From JACQGZ01 sp036004665 (GTDB taxonomy: Bacteria > Sysuimicrobiota > Sysuimicrobiia > Sysuimicrobiales > Humicultoraceae), in the NCBI GenBank assembly GCA_036004665.1, contig DASYRG010000015.1:6231-70230 (forward strand): a stretch of DNA of 64,000 nucleotides. Reading direction: 5' to 3'. The translations under genes were made by a program, and so were the position numbers. Positions 50,901-59,558 of this stretch are shown here, in pieces; the first letter of the stretch is position 1; each line of letters starts with the position of its first letter. Below the pieces are notes generated by a model. That model had not been told where the DNA came from, made no database searches, and worked only from the letters and a program-made list of their open reading frames with translations.

Positions 50901-52288
50901 GGTTGCAGCGCCGCGGCCGTCTTGAGGATCGCCTCCGCAGACCGGTCGACGTCTTCGTCAGTCGTGGTCCAGTTAGAGATGGAGATCCGCATCGCTTCCT
51001 TTCCCTGCCAGGTGGTGCCGCCACACCAGGCGGTCCCGTCCCGCTGCACCCCGGCGATGACCGCGCGCGTGAATGCTCCCGGGTCGCGGGCAGGCGGGCG
51101 GAAGCGGACCAGTACCTGGTTCAGCACGACCTCGTTGAGAATCTCCACCTTCGCCGAGCGCTGCAGCGCCTCCGCCATGCGGCGGGCAAGGCGGCAGCAG
51201 CGTTCCACCAGATCGGTCACGCCGCGGCGGCCCAGGGAGCGCAGGGCGGCGTAGAGCGCAAACCCGCGCGCTCGCCGCGAGAACTCCGGCACCCAGTCGT
51301 ACGGATCGCGTCCCTCCACCGCCCCCATGAGATAGGCGGCGACGCCGCGCATCGCCGCCCGGTGCGCGTCCTGGTGGGCGACGATGACCAGCCCGGAATC
51401 GTAGGGGACGTTGAGCCACTTGTGGGCGTCGGTCGCCCAGGAATCGGCGTCGGCCGCCCCGGCCAGGGATCCGCGCAGGCCGGGACTGACCGCGGCCCAG
51501 AGCCCAAACGCGCCGTCGACGTGTAGCCATGCGCCATGCCTCCGGGCCAACGCGGCGATGTCTGCGAGAGGGTCGAACGCCCCGGTGTTGACGTTGCCCG
51601 CCTGAGCGCAGACGATCGTCGGGCCGTGGCAGTCGGACAGGACGCGGCCGAGGTCCTCCGCGCGCATGCGCCCCTGGCCATCGGCCGGGACGCGCCTGAC
51701 GCGTTCGCGGCCCAGCCCGAGCAAGCCGAGGGCGGCGAAGATGGTCACGTGCGCTTCATCGCCCACGACCACGTGGACCGGCGGAGCGTCGATCAATCCC
51801 TGGGCTTCGACGTCCCAGCCCGCGCCCGCCAGGACATGGTGGCGCGCGGCGGCCAGGCCGGTGAAGTTCGCCATGGTCGCACCGGTGACGAAACCGACGC
51901 TCGAGCTGCGCGGAAGGTCGAGGAGATCGAGCAGCCACGAGGCGGCCACCTCTTCCACCACGGCCGCCGCGGGTGCGGAGACGTAATTCCCGGCGTCTTG
52001 ATCCCAGGCGGCGGTGAGCCAATCGGCGGCCAGTGCCGCGGGGAGAGCGCCGCCGATGACGAACCCGAAGTACCGGGGCCCGGCCGATGCGACCAGGCCG
52101 GGGTCGGCATCGCGCGCCAGTTCCCGGATGACCGTCTGGGGATCCACTCCATCGTCGGGGAGAGTGCCGCCGAGGGTGGCTCGGAGCGCCGCGGCGTCCA
52201 CCGGCCTCCCCACCGGGCGCGAGGGCAGGGTCTCGAGGTAACGCGCGGCCAAGTCGGCCGCGAGGGCCAGGAGGGAGCGGTCGATCAA
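50897..52288 (-). CDS. PLP-dependent amino acid decarboxylase (group II)
   Basis: This 463-residue fold-type I decarboxylase has the cofactor lysine in TDAHKWLNVPYDSGL near 290, the aspartate in WLHVDGAFGLW near 250, and AGNVNTGAFDPL. It matches aromatic-L-amino-acid/glutamate decarboxylases of group II; the amine product is not predictable. The listed start is a TTG at 52288, 16 bp after the cyclic-nucleotide-binding gene. The stop overlaps the convergent molybdenum hydroxylase gene by 4 bp. Confidence 0.9.
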   Translation of the reverse strand: MIDRSLLALAADLAARYLETLPSRPVGRPVDAAALRATLGGTLPDDGVDPQTVIRELARDADPGLVASAGPRYFGFVIGGALPAALAADWLTAAWDQDAGNYVSAPAAAVVEEVAASWLLDLLDLPRSSSVGFVTGATMANFTGLAAARHHVLAGAGWDVEAQGLIDAPPVHVVVGDEAHVTIFAALGLLGLGRERVRRVPADGQGRMRAEDLGRVLSDCHGPTIVCAQAGNVNTGAFDPLADIAALARRHGAWLHVDGAFGLWAAVSPGLRGSLAGAADADSWATDAHKWLNVPYDSGLVIVAHQDAHRAAMRGVAAYLMGAVEGRDPYDWVPEFSRRARGFALYAALRSLGRRGVTDLVERCCRLARRMAEALQRSAKVEILNEVVLNQVLVRFRPPARDPGAFTRAVIAGVQRDGTAWCGGTTWQGKEAMRISISNWTTTDEDVDRSAEAILKTAAALQP

Positions 52289-52304
52289 CGGTCGCTCGGG
52301 AAGG

Positions 52305-52739
52305 TCAGGCGGAGACGCCGCCCTCCGCGTCGCGGAGGCGGCGCGAGAGGGTCTGCATGATCTTGCGGCTGAGCGAGGGAGCGGCGTCCAGCAGGCTCCA
52401 GAAGTCGCGGAAGCTCACCACGAGCAGACGCATCGGCGTGACCGCTTCGACGTCGGCCGAGCGCAGCCCGCCGTCGAGCAGGCTCATTTCACCGACGAAA
52501 TCGCCCGGCCCCAGGCGGATGGCGCGTTTCTGCCGCGTGCGCACAGTGGCCTCGCCCTTGACGATAATGAACATCTCCCGGCCCACGTGGCCGGCCGTGG
52601 CCAGCCGCTTCCCTGCCGGCACCTCCACATCGTCGGCGAGGCGGCTGATCTGGGCCAGTTGTTTTTGCGAGAGCCCGTCGAAGAGAGGGACGCGCTGGAG
52701 CAGCGCGATCTTGTCCGGCCGGGCGCGCCAGAGCGTCAT
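52305..52739 (-). CDS. Stand-alone cyclic nucleotide-binding domain protein
   Basis: This 144-residue protein is a single cNMP-binding (CRP-like) beta barrel: LFDGLSQKQLAQISRLADD, G-R-E-M-F-I-I-V-K-G-E, and the phosphate-binding cassette GDFVGEMSLLDGGLRSADVEA near 90 (the F/V-G-E and R-S-A pattern). There is no DNA-binding domain, so it is not a CRP-type regulator. The ATG at 52739 is preferred because GGAGG lies 9 bases upstream. It is directly downstream of a class III cyclase gene on the same strand. Confidence 0.88.
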   Translation of the reverse strand: MTLWRARPDKIALLQRVPLFDGLSQKQLAQISRLADDVEVPAGKRLATAGHVGREMFIIVKGEATVRTRQKRAIRLGPGDFVGEMSLLDGGLRSADVEAVTPMRLLVVSFRDFWSLLDAAPSLSRKIMQTLSRRLRDAEGGVSA

Positions 52740-52842
52740 GCCTTTCACCTCCATGCGGGATCAGTTTCTCATTCACCTTCCCAGTCGGCTTCCCTGCACC
52801 TGTTGCCCTCGGCTTCCTTTGTAGCCTGCAGGGGCGGTCCCG

Positions 52843-55800
52843 TCAGCCCCCGGCGAGGGCCAGCACCCGCTGGACTCGACGGGAATGCAGAAAGACGGCG
52901 CGTAGCCGTTCGTCGGGGACCGATGCGGCGATGCGTTCGATGATCTCCCGACCCTTTTGGGCGCTGGCGGAGGCTTCCCCCGGGCGGCCCTGCGTCTTGT
53001 GCACCTCGGTCATGCCGGCGAGGGCGCGCCACAAGGCGGGAAGGCGCCCCGTCGTTTCTGCCTCGCGCGCTGCTTCCTGAAACTGCCCCAGAGCGTCCGT
53101 GTGCTCTCCCAGGGCCGCGGCAGCCTCCCCGGCGATGAGCAGCCCTGGCACTCGCCAGTGCTTCGCCTCGCCGATCTCGACGAGCCGGGCGAGATGCTCC
53201 GCAATTCTGTGGGCTTCTGCAGGCCGACCATGCAGGATTTCACTCAACCCCTCCAGGTAGGCAACCTCCTCTGCGAAGTCCAGGCGGGTCTCGGTCTCCT
53301 CCAGAGCCCGCCGCGCCCGGGTAATCTCCGTCTCCGCCTCCTCCCACCTCCCCAGCGCCGCCTTGTCGGCCGCGAGCGAGGCTCGGATAACCGGCAGCCA
53401 GACTCCTCTGACTTGATGTCCCAGCGCCAGCGCCTCCTCGTCGGTGGCCAGAGCGCCCGCGTAGTCTTCGAGTTCGCGATGGACCCGGCCGATGATGAGG
53501 AGGCTGTAGACGTGGATCCGTACCGCCCCGATCTGGCTGGCCAGGTCGACGCCGCGCGCGGCCAGAGTGAGGGCCCGACCGAAATCTCCCCGGATGGCGG
53601 CCAGGTTGGCCTGGACGAAGAGAGCGGGAGAGAGGTTGCGCGCATCCCCGATTTCCCCGAGGACGGCAACGCTGCGGTCGGCCTCGGCCTGCGAGGTCAC
53701 GTAGTCTCCCCCTTTCTGCCGGGCGAACGCGATCATGTAGCGGTTCTCGCCCCCGAGCGAACGGTTGCCCAGCCGTTCGCACAGGGCCAGTGACTCCACG
53801 TACGACTTGACGGCGTCTTCGAAGCGGCCGAGGAACGCGAGATTGTCTCCCAACCCGTGCAGGCTCTCCGCCAATCCCGCGGCGTCGTTGGCCCTCTCCA
53901 GGAGGTGCCGCGCCTCCTCGTGCACGCGGATGGACTCGGCATGATTGTCTTGGGCGAAAATGGTGAAGCCGATGTGGTTGAGGATCTGGCCGGTCAAGAC
54001 AGGATCCTCCAACCGACGGCTGATCGCCAGGGCCCGCTCCAGGTATTCCAGCGCGGTCGCGTACTGGTCCTGTTGCCGGTAGGCGAAGCCGGTGCGGTCG
54101 AGGGCGATGGCTTCCCACCGGGGCTGCTCCAGCTCGCGGGCGAGCGCGCGGACAGCATCGAAGTCTGCGCGGGCCTGATCGTATTGTCCGAGGAGGAACC
54201 AGACCTCGCCCCGGCCATGGAATGCCCGCAGCCGTGCCGGCGAGGCGGGGTGAAGGTCGAGGGCGCGGGTGAAGTGGTCGAGCGCGGTCGTGTTCGCGTA
54301 GACGCCGGCGGCGCGCTCTCCGGCCAGAAGCAGGTGCGTGGTGGCCTCCTCCTGCGCTCGGAGGTCCGGAGGGAGCCCCAACTCCTGGCGCAGGCCAACA
54401 ACCTGCAGCCAGTGATGGGCGATGTAGTCGGACCATTCCGCCGGCCGGTCGGCCGCCATCTGCGCTGTCCACTCCGCCATCCGCTCGTGCTGCAGCAGCC
54501 GGCGCGACTTGGGGATCATCGCGTAGGCTACGTCCCGGATGAGGATGTGGCGAAAGGTAAACTCGTCTTCCCCCACGAGCGTCGAGCGCAGCTTGCGGAT
54601 CAACAGTTCCTTGTCGACCAAGGCCTGGACTGCATCCTCGATGTGGTTGCCTTGAACGACCAGCCGCAGCGGGCCCAGCCAGAAATCCTTCCCCTGAACA
54701 GCGGCGCCCTGCAGAGTCTGTTTCTCGGGGAGCGGCAGCGTGTCCACCCGCGCGCCGATGACGGCTTGGACCGTATCGGGAATCGCCACTTCTCCGAGGG
54801 GGATCGTCAACGCCCACCGGCCGTTCTCTTTGCTCAGGATCCCCCCCTCGACGAGGACGCGCAGCATCTCCTCCATGAAGAGCGGGTTGCCTTCCGCTCG
54901 GCGGAGGACCAATGCCACGACCTCCTCGGGCGCCGCCCTCTGGCCGAGGATCGCCTGAGCGAGCGCCCGGCTGTCCTCCCCTGGGAGAGGGTCCAGGAAG
55001 AGCGTGGTGGCACTGCGCTTGCCGCCCATCCAGCTTCTCCGCCGCTCCAACAACTCGGGCCGGGAGAGGACGACCAGCAGCAGGGGAATGTCGCGGATCC
55101 AATCCCCGGCGTCCTCCAGAAAATCCAGCGTGACGTCCTCGGCGGAGTGAAAGTCTTCCAGGGTGAGGATCAGCGGGGCGCGGTCAGACAGCGCTCGAAA
55201 GAAGCCGCGCATCCCGGCAAAGAGCTCCTCGCGTGTGAGGTCCCGTCCTCCTCCCCCGAGCCCCAGGACGGTCAAGAGGGCAGGGACCGCGGCAGAGACT
55301 TCCAGCGCCGCCGCGGCCGCTTCCAGCTTATGGCGGGCAGACTCGAGGGGATCACCGAAGAGGATGCCACACTGCTCGCGGATGGCCTCGGCCAGAGACC
55401 AGAACGGCACCCCCGTTCCATAGGGGATGGCGCGGCCCTGGAGGATGTGCACCTGCCCCTCCAGCACCCATCCGGTCCGTTGTCGAAACTCCTGGACCAG
55501 GCGGGTCTTGCCGACTCCCGCCGGGCCGAGGAGCGTCACCACATGGCCCCGCCTCTCCCGCAGCATTCGCCGCACGTGGCCCCCGAGGAGGTCCAGTTCC
55601 TCCTGCCGGCCGACGAAGGGCGTCGCCCGCAGCTCACGGGGTCGCGGAGGCGGAACCTCCAGGAGCTGCCAGGCGGGCAGAGGCTGGGTCCGCCCCTTCA
55701 CCTCCAGCGGAGGCACGGCGCGCAGCGTCGCCACATTCTGCAACGCTCTCATGGTCCGTTCCCCGACCAAAATCTGGCCCGGTTCGGCATGCTGCTGCAG

Positions 55801-56292
55801 GCGGGCAGCCAGATTCACGGTCTCGCCCGTGACCAGGAATTCCCCTTTCGCGGCCGCCTGCGGATCGGCCACCACCTCGCCCGTGTACAGGCCGATGCGG
55901 ATCGGCGGGAGGTCGCCGGTCTCCGAGAGCGGATGGACTCGTTGCTCGACGGCTGCGGCGGCGCGCGCCGCCCGCTCGGGGTCGTCCTCGTGGAGGGTGG
56001 GGAGGCCGAAGACGGCCATGACGGCGTCGCCGATGAACTTTTCCACGGTCCCACCGAAGCGCTCGATCTCCTCCCGGGCGATGGTGAAGAAACGGGCCAT
56101 CTGCGCGCGCAATGACTCCGGGTCCACCGCGCTGGAGAGGTGCGTCGAGCCGACGACGTCGGCGAAGAGCACCGTGACGAACTTTCGCTCCTCTCCCGCC
56201 GTCTGACCCGTCGCCATGGCGGTCCCGCAGTTGCCGCAGAAGCGCATGCCCGGTGGGTTCTGGAAGCCGCAGGTCGGACAGCTCGTGGTCAT
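52843..56292 (-). CDS. Class III adenylate/guanylate cyclase with zinc ribbon, ATPase and TPR domains
   Basis: This 1149-residue multidomain protein starts with a zinc ribbon (CPTCGFQNPPGMRFCGNCG, ~5–23). A class III cyclase domain follows (~37–200) with FADVVGST and GGTVEKFIGDAVMAVFG supplying both metal aspartates, and VTGETVNLAARLQ supplying the transition-state Asn and Arg, so it looks active. Next is an AAA/STAND ATPase (~225–600; Walker A GPAGVGKTRL) and about 500 residues of tetratricopeptide repeats. Such proteins resemble the soluble-cyclase/LuxR-ATPase group that links signal sensing to cyclic nucleotide. No membrane segment. Confidence 0.93.
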   Translation of the reverse strand: MTTSCPTCGFQNPPGMRFCGNCGTAMATGQTAGEERKFVTVLFADVVGSTHLSSAVDPESLRAQMARFFTIAREEIERFGGTVEKFIGDAVMAVFGLPTLHEDDPERAARAAAAVEQRVHPLSETGDLPPIRIGLYTGEVVADPQAAAKGEFLVTGETVNLAARLQQHAEPGQILVGERTMRALQNVATLRAVPPLEVKGRTQPLPAWQLLEVPPPRPRELRATPFVGRQEELDLLGGHVRRMLRERRGHVVTLLGPAGVGKTRLVQEFRQRTGWVLEGQVHILQGRAIPYGTGVPFWSLAEAIREQCGILFGDPLESARHKLEAAAAALEVSAAVPALLTVLGLGGGGRDLTREELFAGMRGFFRALSDRAPLILTLEDFHSAEDVTLDFLEDAGDWIRDIPLLLVVLSRPELLERRRSWMGGKRSATTLFLDPLPGEDSRALAQAILGQRAAPEEVVALVLRRAEGNPLFMEEMLRVLVEGGILSKENGRWALTIPLGEVAIPDTVQAVIGARVDTLPLPEKQTLQGAAVQGKDFWLGPLRLVVQGNHIEDAVQALVDKELLIRKLRSTLVGEDEFTFRHILIRDVAYAMIPKSRRLLQHERMAEWTAQMAADRPAEWSDYIAHHWLQVVGLRQELGLPPDLRAQEEATTHLLLAGERAAGVYANTTALDHFTRALDLHPASPARLRAFHGRGEVWFLLGQYDQARADFDAVRALARELEQPRWEAIALDRTGFAYRQQDQYATALEYLERALAISRRLEDPVLTGQILNHIGFTIFAQDNHAESIRVHEEARHLLERANDAAGLAESLHGLGDNLAFLGRFEDAVKSYVESLALCERLGNRSLGGENRYMIAFARQKGGDYVTSQAEADRSVAVLGEIGDARNLSPALFVQANLAAIRGDFGRALTLAARGVDLASQIGAVRIHVYSLLIIGRVHRELEDYAGALATDEEALALGHQVRGVWLPVIRASLAADKAALGRWEEAETEITRARRALEETETRLDFAEEVAYLEGLSEILHGRPAEAHRIAEHLARLVEIGEAKHWRVPGLLIAGEAAAALGEHTDALGQFQEAAREAETTGRLPALWRALAGMTEVHKTQGRPGEASASAQKGREIIERIAASVPDERLRAVFLHSRRVQRVLALAGG

Positions 56293-56345
56293 TAGGCGAC
56301 CGGGTTGGCGGTGGTTACCTCGGAATTCGGGGAACTGCGAGGGGA

Positions 56346-56720
56346 TTACTTCTTTCGTCGGCCGCCGCGCTTGGCTTCGGTGTTCCGCTTGAGGTCGAGG
56401 AGGCGCTCCTCGCTCTCCTTCATGAACGCTTTCAGTTTGTCTTCAAAGGAGGCTCGGGAGCGGACGCGGGCGGTCCGTTCCTCGGGAGAGAGGGCCTGCT
56501 TGACGGAGAGATCGAGCTTCCCCTTCTCGTTGACCCCGAGGACTTTGACCCGGATGCGCTCCCGTTCCTTGAGGTAGTCCTTGACGTCCTTGACGTAGGT
56601 GTCGGCGATCTCGGAGATGTGGACGAGACCGCTCTTGCCGTCGGGGAGCTCGACGAAGGCGCCGTAATGGGTGATCTTGACGACCGTTCCTTCGACGATG
56701 GCGCCGGCTTCCACACTCAT
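56346..56720 (-). CDS. S1 RNA-binding domain protein (YabR-like)
   Basis: This is a 124-residue protein with one S1 domain (residues ~5–75: VEAGAIVEGTVVKITHYGAFVELPDGKSGLVHISEIADTYV) followed by a basic, charged tail ending in R-G-G-R-R-K-K. It matches B. subtilis YabR/general stress protein 13-type proteins that bind RNA or ribosomes. Its place after divIC in the mfd cluster is the same as in Bacillus. Confidence 0.9.
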   Translation of the reverse strand: MSVEAGAIVEGTVVKITHYGAFVELPDGKSGLVHISEIADTYVKDVKDYLKERERIRVKVLGVNEKGKLDLSVKQALSPEERTARVRSRASFEDKLKAFMKESEERLLDLKRNTEAKRGGRRKK

Positions 56721-56832
56721 GTCGGGCGAAACTGAGGCCTCCTACAACCTGCTGCCGAAATGGGCAAGACGGATTATACTGGGCCGCCCCCTTGAGGTGT
56801 CAAGGAAAACCGGGGCGGTTCCCGCACCGACT

Positions 56833-57198
56833 TCAGGGCCGCGGGACGGGAGTGGGCCGCACCAGGATGATCGGGATCTCGCCGGGCCGGACCAGCCCCA
56901 GCTGCTCTCGGGCGAGCCGTTCGATGTACTGGGGGGTGTGCAGGCGGCGGATCTCCTCTCGCAGCTGCGCGTTCTCTCTCCGCAGCGTCCCGAGCTCCCG
57001 ACTGAGGCGGTCCGCCTCCCGGTGCAACCGGTAGGTCGCCAGGTAGGTCGCTCCAAAGGCGTTGACCGCCAGGGCGGCGACGCCGATCAGCACGAGTGGA
57101 AGGACCCAGCGGGGGAGCCGCGGGGTGCGGGGAGGGGGCAGGGCAACGACGCGGCGGCCGGAGGGCGCAGCGCGGCGATAGGTGGAAGGGGTCGGCAT
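56833..57198 (-). CDS. divIC: Septum formation initiator DivIC/FtsB-like protein
   Basis: This 121-residue bitopic membrane protein has a basic N-terminus of ~28 residues, a single helix (~30–50), then a coiled coil (ATYRLHREADRLSRELGTLRRENAQLREEIRRL) and the family block T-P-Q-Y-I-E-R-L-A-R-E-Q-L-G-L-V-R-P-G-E. It recruits FtsL/DivIB in the divisome. It is followed by the S1 protein gene. Confidence 0.9.
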   Translation of the reverse strand: MPTPSTYRRAAPSGRRVVALPPPRTPRLPRWVLPLVLIGVAALAVNAFGATYLATYRLHREADRLSRELGTLRRENAQLREEIRRLHTPQYIERLAREQLGLVRPGEIPIILVRPTPVPRP

Positions 57199-57270
57199 CC
57201 GCGCTCCGAGTGTTCGGATGGCGTCGCGACAATTCCTGTGTGACTCGTGGGCCGGTCGGAGGAGTCTGAG

Positions 57271-58548
57271 TCAGGCGAGGACCGGGAACCCGCCGCGCCC
57301 GGCGTAGCCCGCCTCGGGCCCGAGTTCCTCTTCGATGCGCAGCAGCTGGTTGTATTTGGCGGTGCGCTCGCCACGGGAGGGAGCGCCCGTCTTGATCTGG
57401 TCTGCCCCGACGGCCACCGCCAGGTCAGCGATGGCCGCATCCTCGGTTTCCCCGGAGCGGTGGGAGAGGATGACCGCGTACCCCGCCTGTTGAGCGATCC
57501 GGACCGTCTCCAGCGTCTCGCTGAGCGTCCCGATCTGGTTGGGTTTCACGAGAATGGCGTTGGCCACACCCTCGGCGATACCGCGGCGGAGACGGGCGGG
57601 ATTGGTGACGAAGAGATCGTCCCCCACGAGCTGGAGGCGGCGACCCAGGCTCGCCCTGAGCGTCTTCCACCCGGCCCAGTCGTCCTCGCCGAGGCCGTCC
57701 TCGATGGAGATCAGCGGATACCGGGCCGCAAGCACGCCGTAGTACTCGATGAGTCCTGCCGTCGTGCGGACGACTCCCTCGCGGCGAAAGTCGTATCCGC
57801 TCCCGCGGCCCAGTTCGCTGGCGGCGACGTCGATAGCCAGGGCCACCTCCTCGCCGGGGCGATAGCCCGCCCGCGTCATCGCGTCCACGAGCAGCGTGAG
57901 CGCATCCTCGGCTCCATCCACATCGGGGGCGAAACCGCCTTCGTCTCCCACGCCCGTCCTCAGGCCACGCTGCCGCAGGAGGGCCTTGAGCTGATGGAAG
58001 GTCTCCGTGCCCGCGCGCAGGGCCTCGCCAAAACTGACGGCGCCGATGGGGGCGACCATGAACTCTTGGATGTCGAGCGTGTTATCCGCGTGCGCACCCC
58101 CATTGAGGATGTTCATTAACGGGACGGGCAGGCGATGGGACCCCGCACCGCCGACGCTGCGGTACAGCGGAAGGCCCCGCGAGGCGGCAACCGCCTTGGC
58201 CAGGGCCAGGGAGGCCGCCAGAATTGCGTTGGCGCCCAGGCGGGATTTGTCCGGCGTGCCGTCGAGGGCGATGAGCCGCCGATCGACCTCTTCCTGGTCG
58301 GCGGGCATCCCCCGCAGCGCCGGGGCGATCTCCTCCGTGAGCGCGCGGACGGCCCGGCGCACGCCCTTCCCGAGATAGCGGGCCTCCCCATCGCGGATTT
58401 CGTGCGCTTCTCCTTCTCCCGTGGACGCGCCGGAGGGGACAGCTGCTCGTCCCCACGCGCCATCGGCGAGGTGCAGGTCGGCCTCGACCGTGGGATTGCC
58501 GCGGGAGTCCAAGATCTCGCGGGCCCGGATCCCTGCGATCGCCGGCAT
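57271..58548 (-). CDS. eno: Enolase
   Basis: This 425-residue glycolytic enzyme interconverts 2-phosphoglycerate and phosphoenolpyruvate. Motifs include AREILDSRGNPTVEAD, AAVPSGASTGEGEAHE, LNGGAHADN, GDEGGFAPDV, the Mg ligands in ALAIDVAASE, SIEDGLGEDDW and DDLFVTN, the catalytic lysine in LVKPNQIGTLSET, and SHRSGETED. ATG 58548 overlaps the S4 gene stop as TGATG; a GTG one codon earlier is possible. Finding eno between rqcP and divIC differs from B. subtilis, where it is with gap/pgk/tpi/pgm. Confidence 0.96.
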   Translation of the reverse strand: MPAIAGIRAREILDSRGNPTVEADLHLADGAWGRAAVPSGASTGEGEAHEIRDGEARYLGKGVRRAVRALTEEIAPALRGMPADQEEVDRRLIALDGTPDKSRLGANAILAASLALAKAVAASRGLPLYRSVGGAGSHRLPVPLMNILNGGAHADNTLDIQEFMVAPIGAVSFGEALRAGTETFHQLKALLRQRGLRTGVGDEGGFAPDVDGAEDALTLLVDAMTRAGYRPGEEVALAIDVAASELGRGSGYDFRREGVVRTTAGLIEYYGVLAARYPLISIEDGLGEDDWAGWKTLRASLGRRLQLVGDDLFVTNPARLRRGIAEGVANAILVKPNQIGTLSETLETVRIAQQAGYAVILSHRSGETEDAAIADLAVAVGADQIKTGAPSRGERTAKYNQLLRIEEELGPEAGYAGRGGFPVLA

Positions 58549-58790
58549 CACGACAGCTCTTCGTACGGCGTGGTACGGGCCGCCTCCCGGGGCGACGCCG
58601 GCAGGGCAAGGACGCGGACGCGGCGACGCCGCTCGCCGACGCCGAGTTCCAGCACGTCGCCGACGGCAACGTCGGAGGACGGTTTGGCCCGCCGGTCGCC
58701 GACGCGGACGCGGCCGGCATCGCAGAGGCGCTGTGCCAGGACGCGGCGTTTCACCAGGCCGCTGACCTGCAAGTACTTGTCGACGCGCAT
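58548..58790 (-). CDS. rqcP: S4-domain RNA-binding protein (RqcP/YabO-like)
   Basis: This 80-residue protein has an S4 fold: MRVDKYLQVSGLVKRRVLAQRLCDAGRVRVGDRRAKPSSDVAVGDVLEL. RqcP (YabO in B. subtilis) stabilises the P-site tRNA during RqcH-directed alanine tailing on stalled 50S subunits. Position between mazG and divIC matches Bacillus. Its ATG overlaps the mazG stop, and its stop overlaps the enolase start, both as TGATG, so the three genes are translationally coupled. Confidence 0.88.
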   Translation of the reverse strand: MRVDKYLQVSGLVKRRVLAQRLCDAGRVRVGDRRAKPSSDVAVGDVLELGVGERRRRVRVLALPASPREAARTTPYEELS

Positions 58791-59554
58791 CAGCCCCGCT
58801 TGCTCTCCGCCCAGAGCGCCAGCAGCTCGTCGAGGCTGTGGTCCGCCAGCGCCCGCCCCGAGGCATCCGCGAGCGTCTGGACCCGCGTGAAGCGGTCCAG
58901 GAACTTCCGCGTGGCGTCGCGGACGGTGATCTCCGCGTCCACGTTGTAGAAGATAGCGATGTTGATCAGGGTGAAGAAGAGGTCGCCGAGTTCGTCGGCC
59001 ACATCGCCCGTCGCCCCGCTGGCTGCGGCGGCCTCCAGCTCTCCCAGTTCGTCGCGGACCTTGGCCAGCGCGCTCTGGGCATCCGGCCACTGGAACCCGG
59101 TGGCCCGGGCGCGCTCTTGCACCTTCTGGGCGAGGACGAGGGCGGGAAGGGTCTCGGGGATGCCTTCAAAGAGTGAGCCCCGCCGTGCTGCCTTGCGTTC
59201 CTCCCAGTGAGCGAGGACGGCCGCAGCATCGGGGAGGCGCGCTTCCCCAAAGACGTGGGGGTGCCGCTCGATCAACTTGCGCACCAGACCGTCCACGAGC
59301 GCGGCGGCGTTGAACCGGCCCTTCTCGGCCGCCATCTGCGCGTGAAAGACGACCTGCAGCAGCAAATCGCCCAGCTCGTCGCGCAGGGCGCCGTCGTCGC
59401 CGCGGTCGATGGCGTCCAGCGTCTCGTAGGCTTCTTCCAGCAGGTAGGGACGGAGCGACCGGGGGGTCTGCTCCTTGTCCCACGGGCAGCCAGCGGGTCC
59501 ACGCAGGCGCGCCATCACCCGGACGAGGTCGTCGAAGGTGTACGGCGCGTTCAT
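58790..59554 (-). CDS. mazG: Nucleoside triphosphate pyrophosphohydrolase MazG
   Basis: This 254-residue all-helical NTP pyrophosphatase has two MazG repeats. The first has PWDKEQTPRSLRPYLLEEAYETLDAID with the metal-binding E-E-x-x-E pattern and GDLLLQVVFHAQMA near 65. The second has DELGDLFFTLINIAIFYNVDAE near 195. It removes aberrant nucleotides. It lies 4 bp after the prsA-like gene. Confidence 0.93.
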   Translation of the reverse strand: MNAPYTFDDLVRVMARLRGPAGCPWDKEQTPRSLRPYLLEEAYETLDAIDRGDDGALRDELGDLLLQVVFHAQMAAEKGRFNAAALVDGLVRKLIERHPHVFGEARLPDAAAVLAHWEERKAARRGSLFEGIPETLPALVLAQKVQERARATGFQWPDAQSALAKVRDELGELEAAAASGATGDVADELGDLFFTLINIAIFYNVDAEITVRDATRKFLDRFTRVQTLADASGRALADHSLDELLALWAESKRG

Positions 59555-59558
59555 CAGG

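Noticed and set aside
53857..56115. Plus-strand open frame of 752 codons opposite the cyclase gene
   Set aside because: It lies wholly antisense to a well-supported 1149-residue protein and has no recognisable domain or ribosome binding site.
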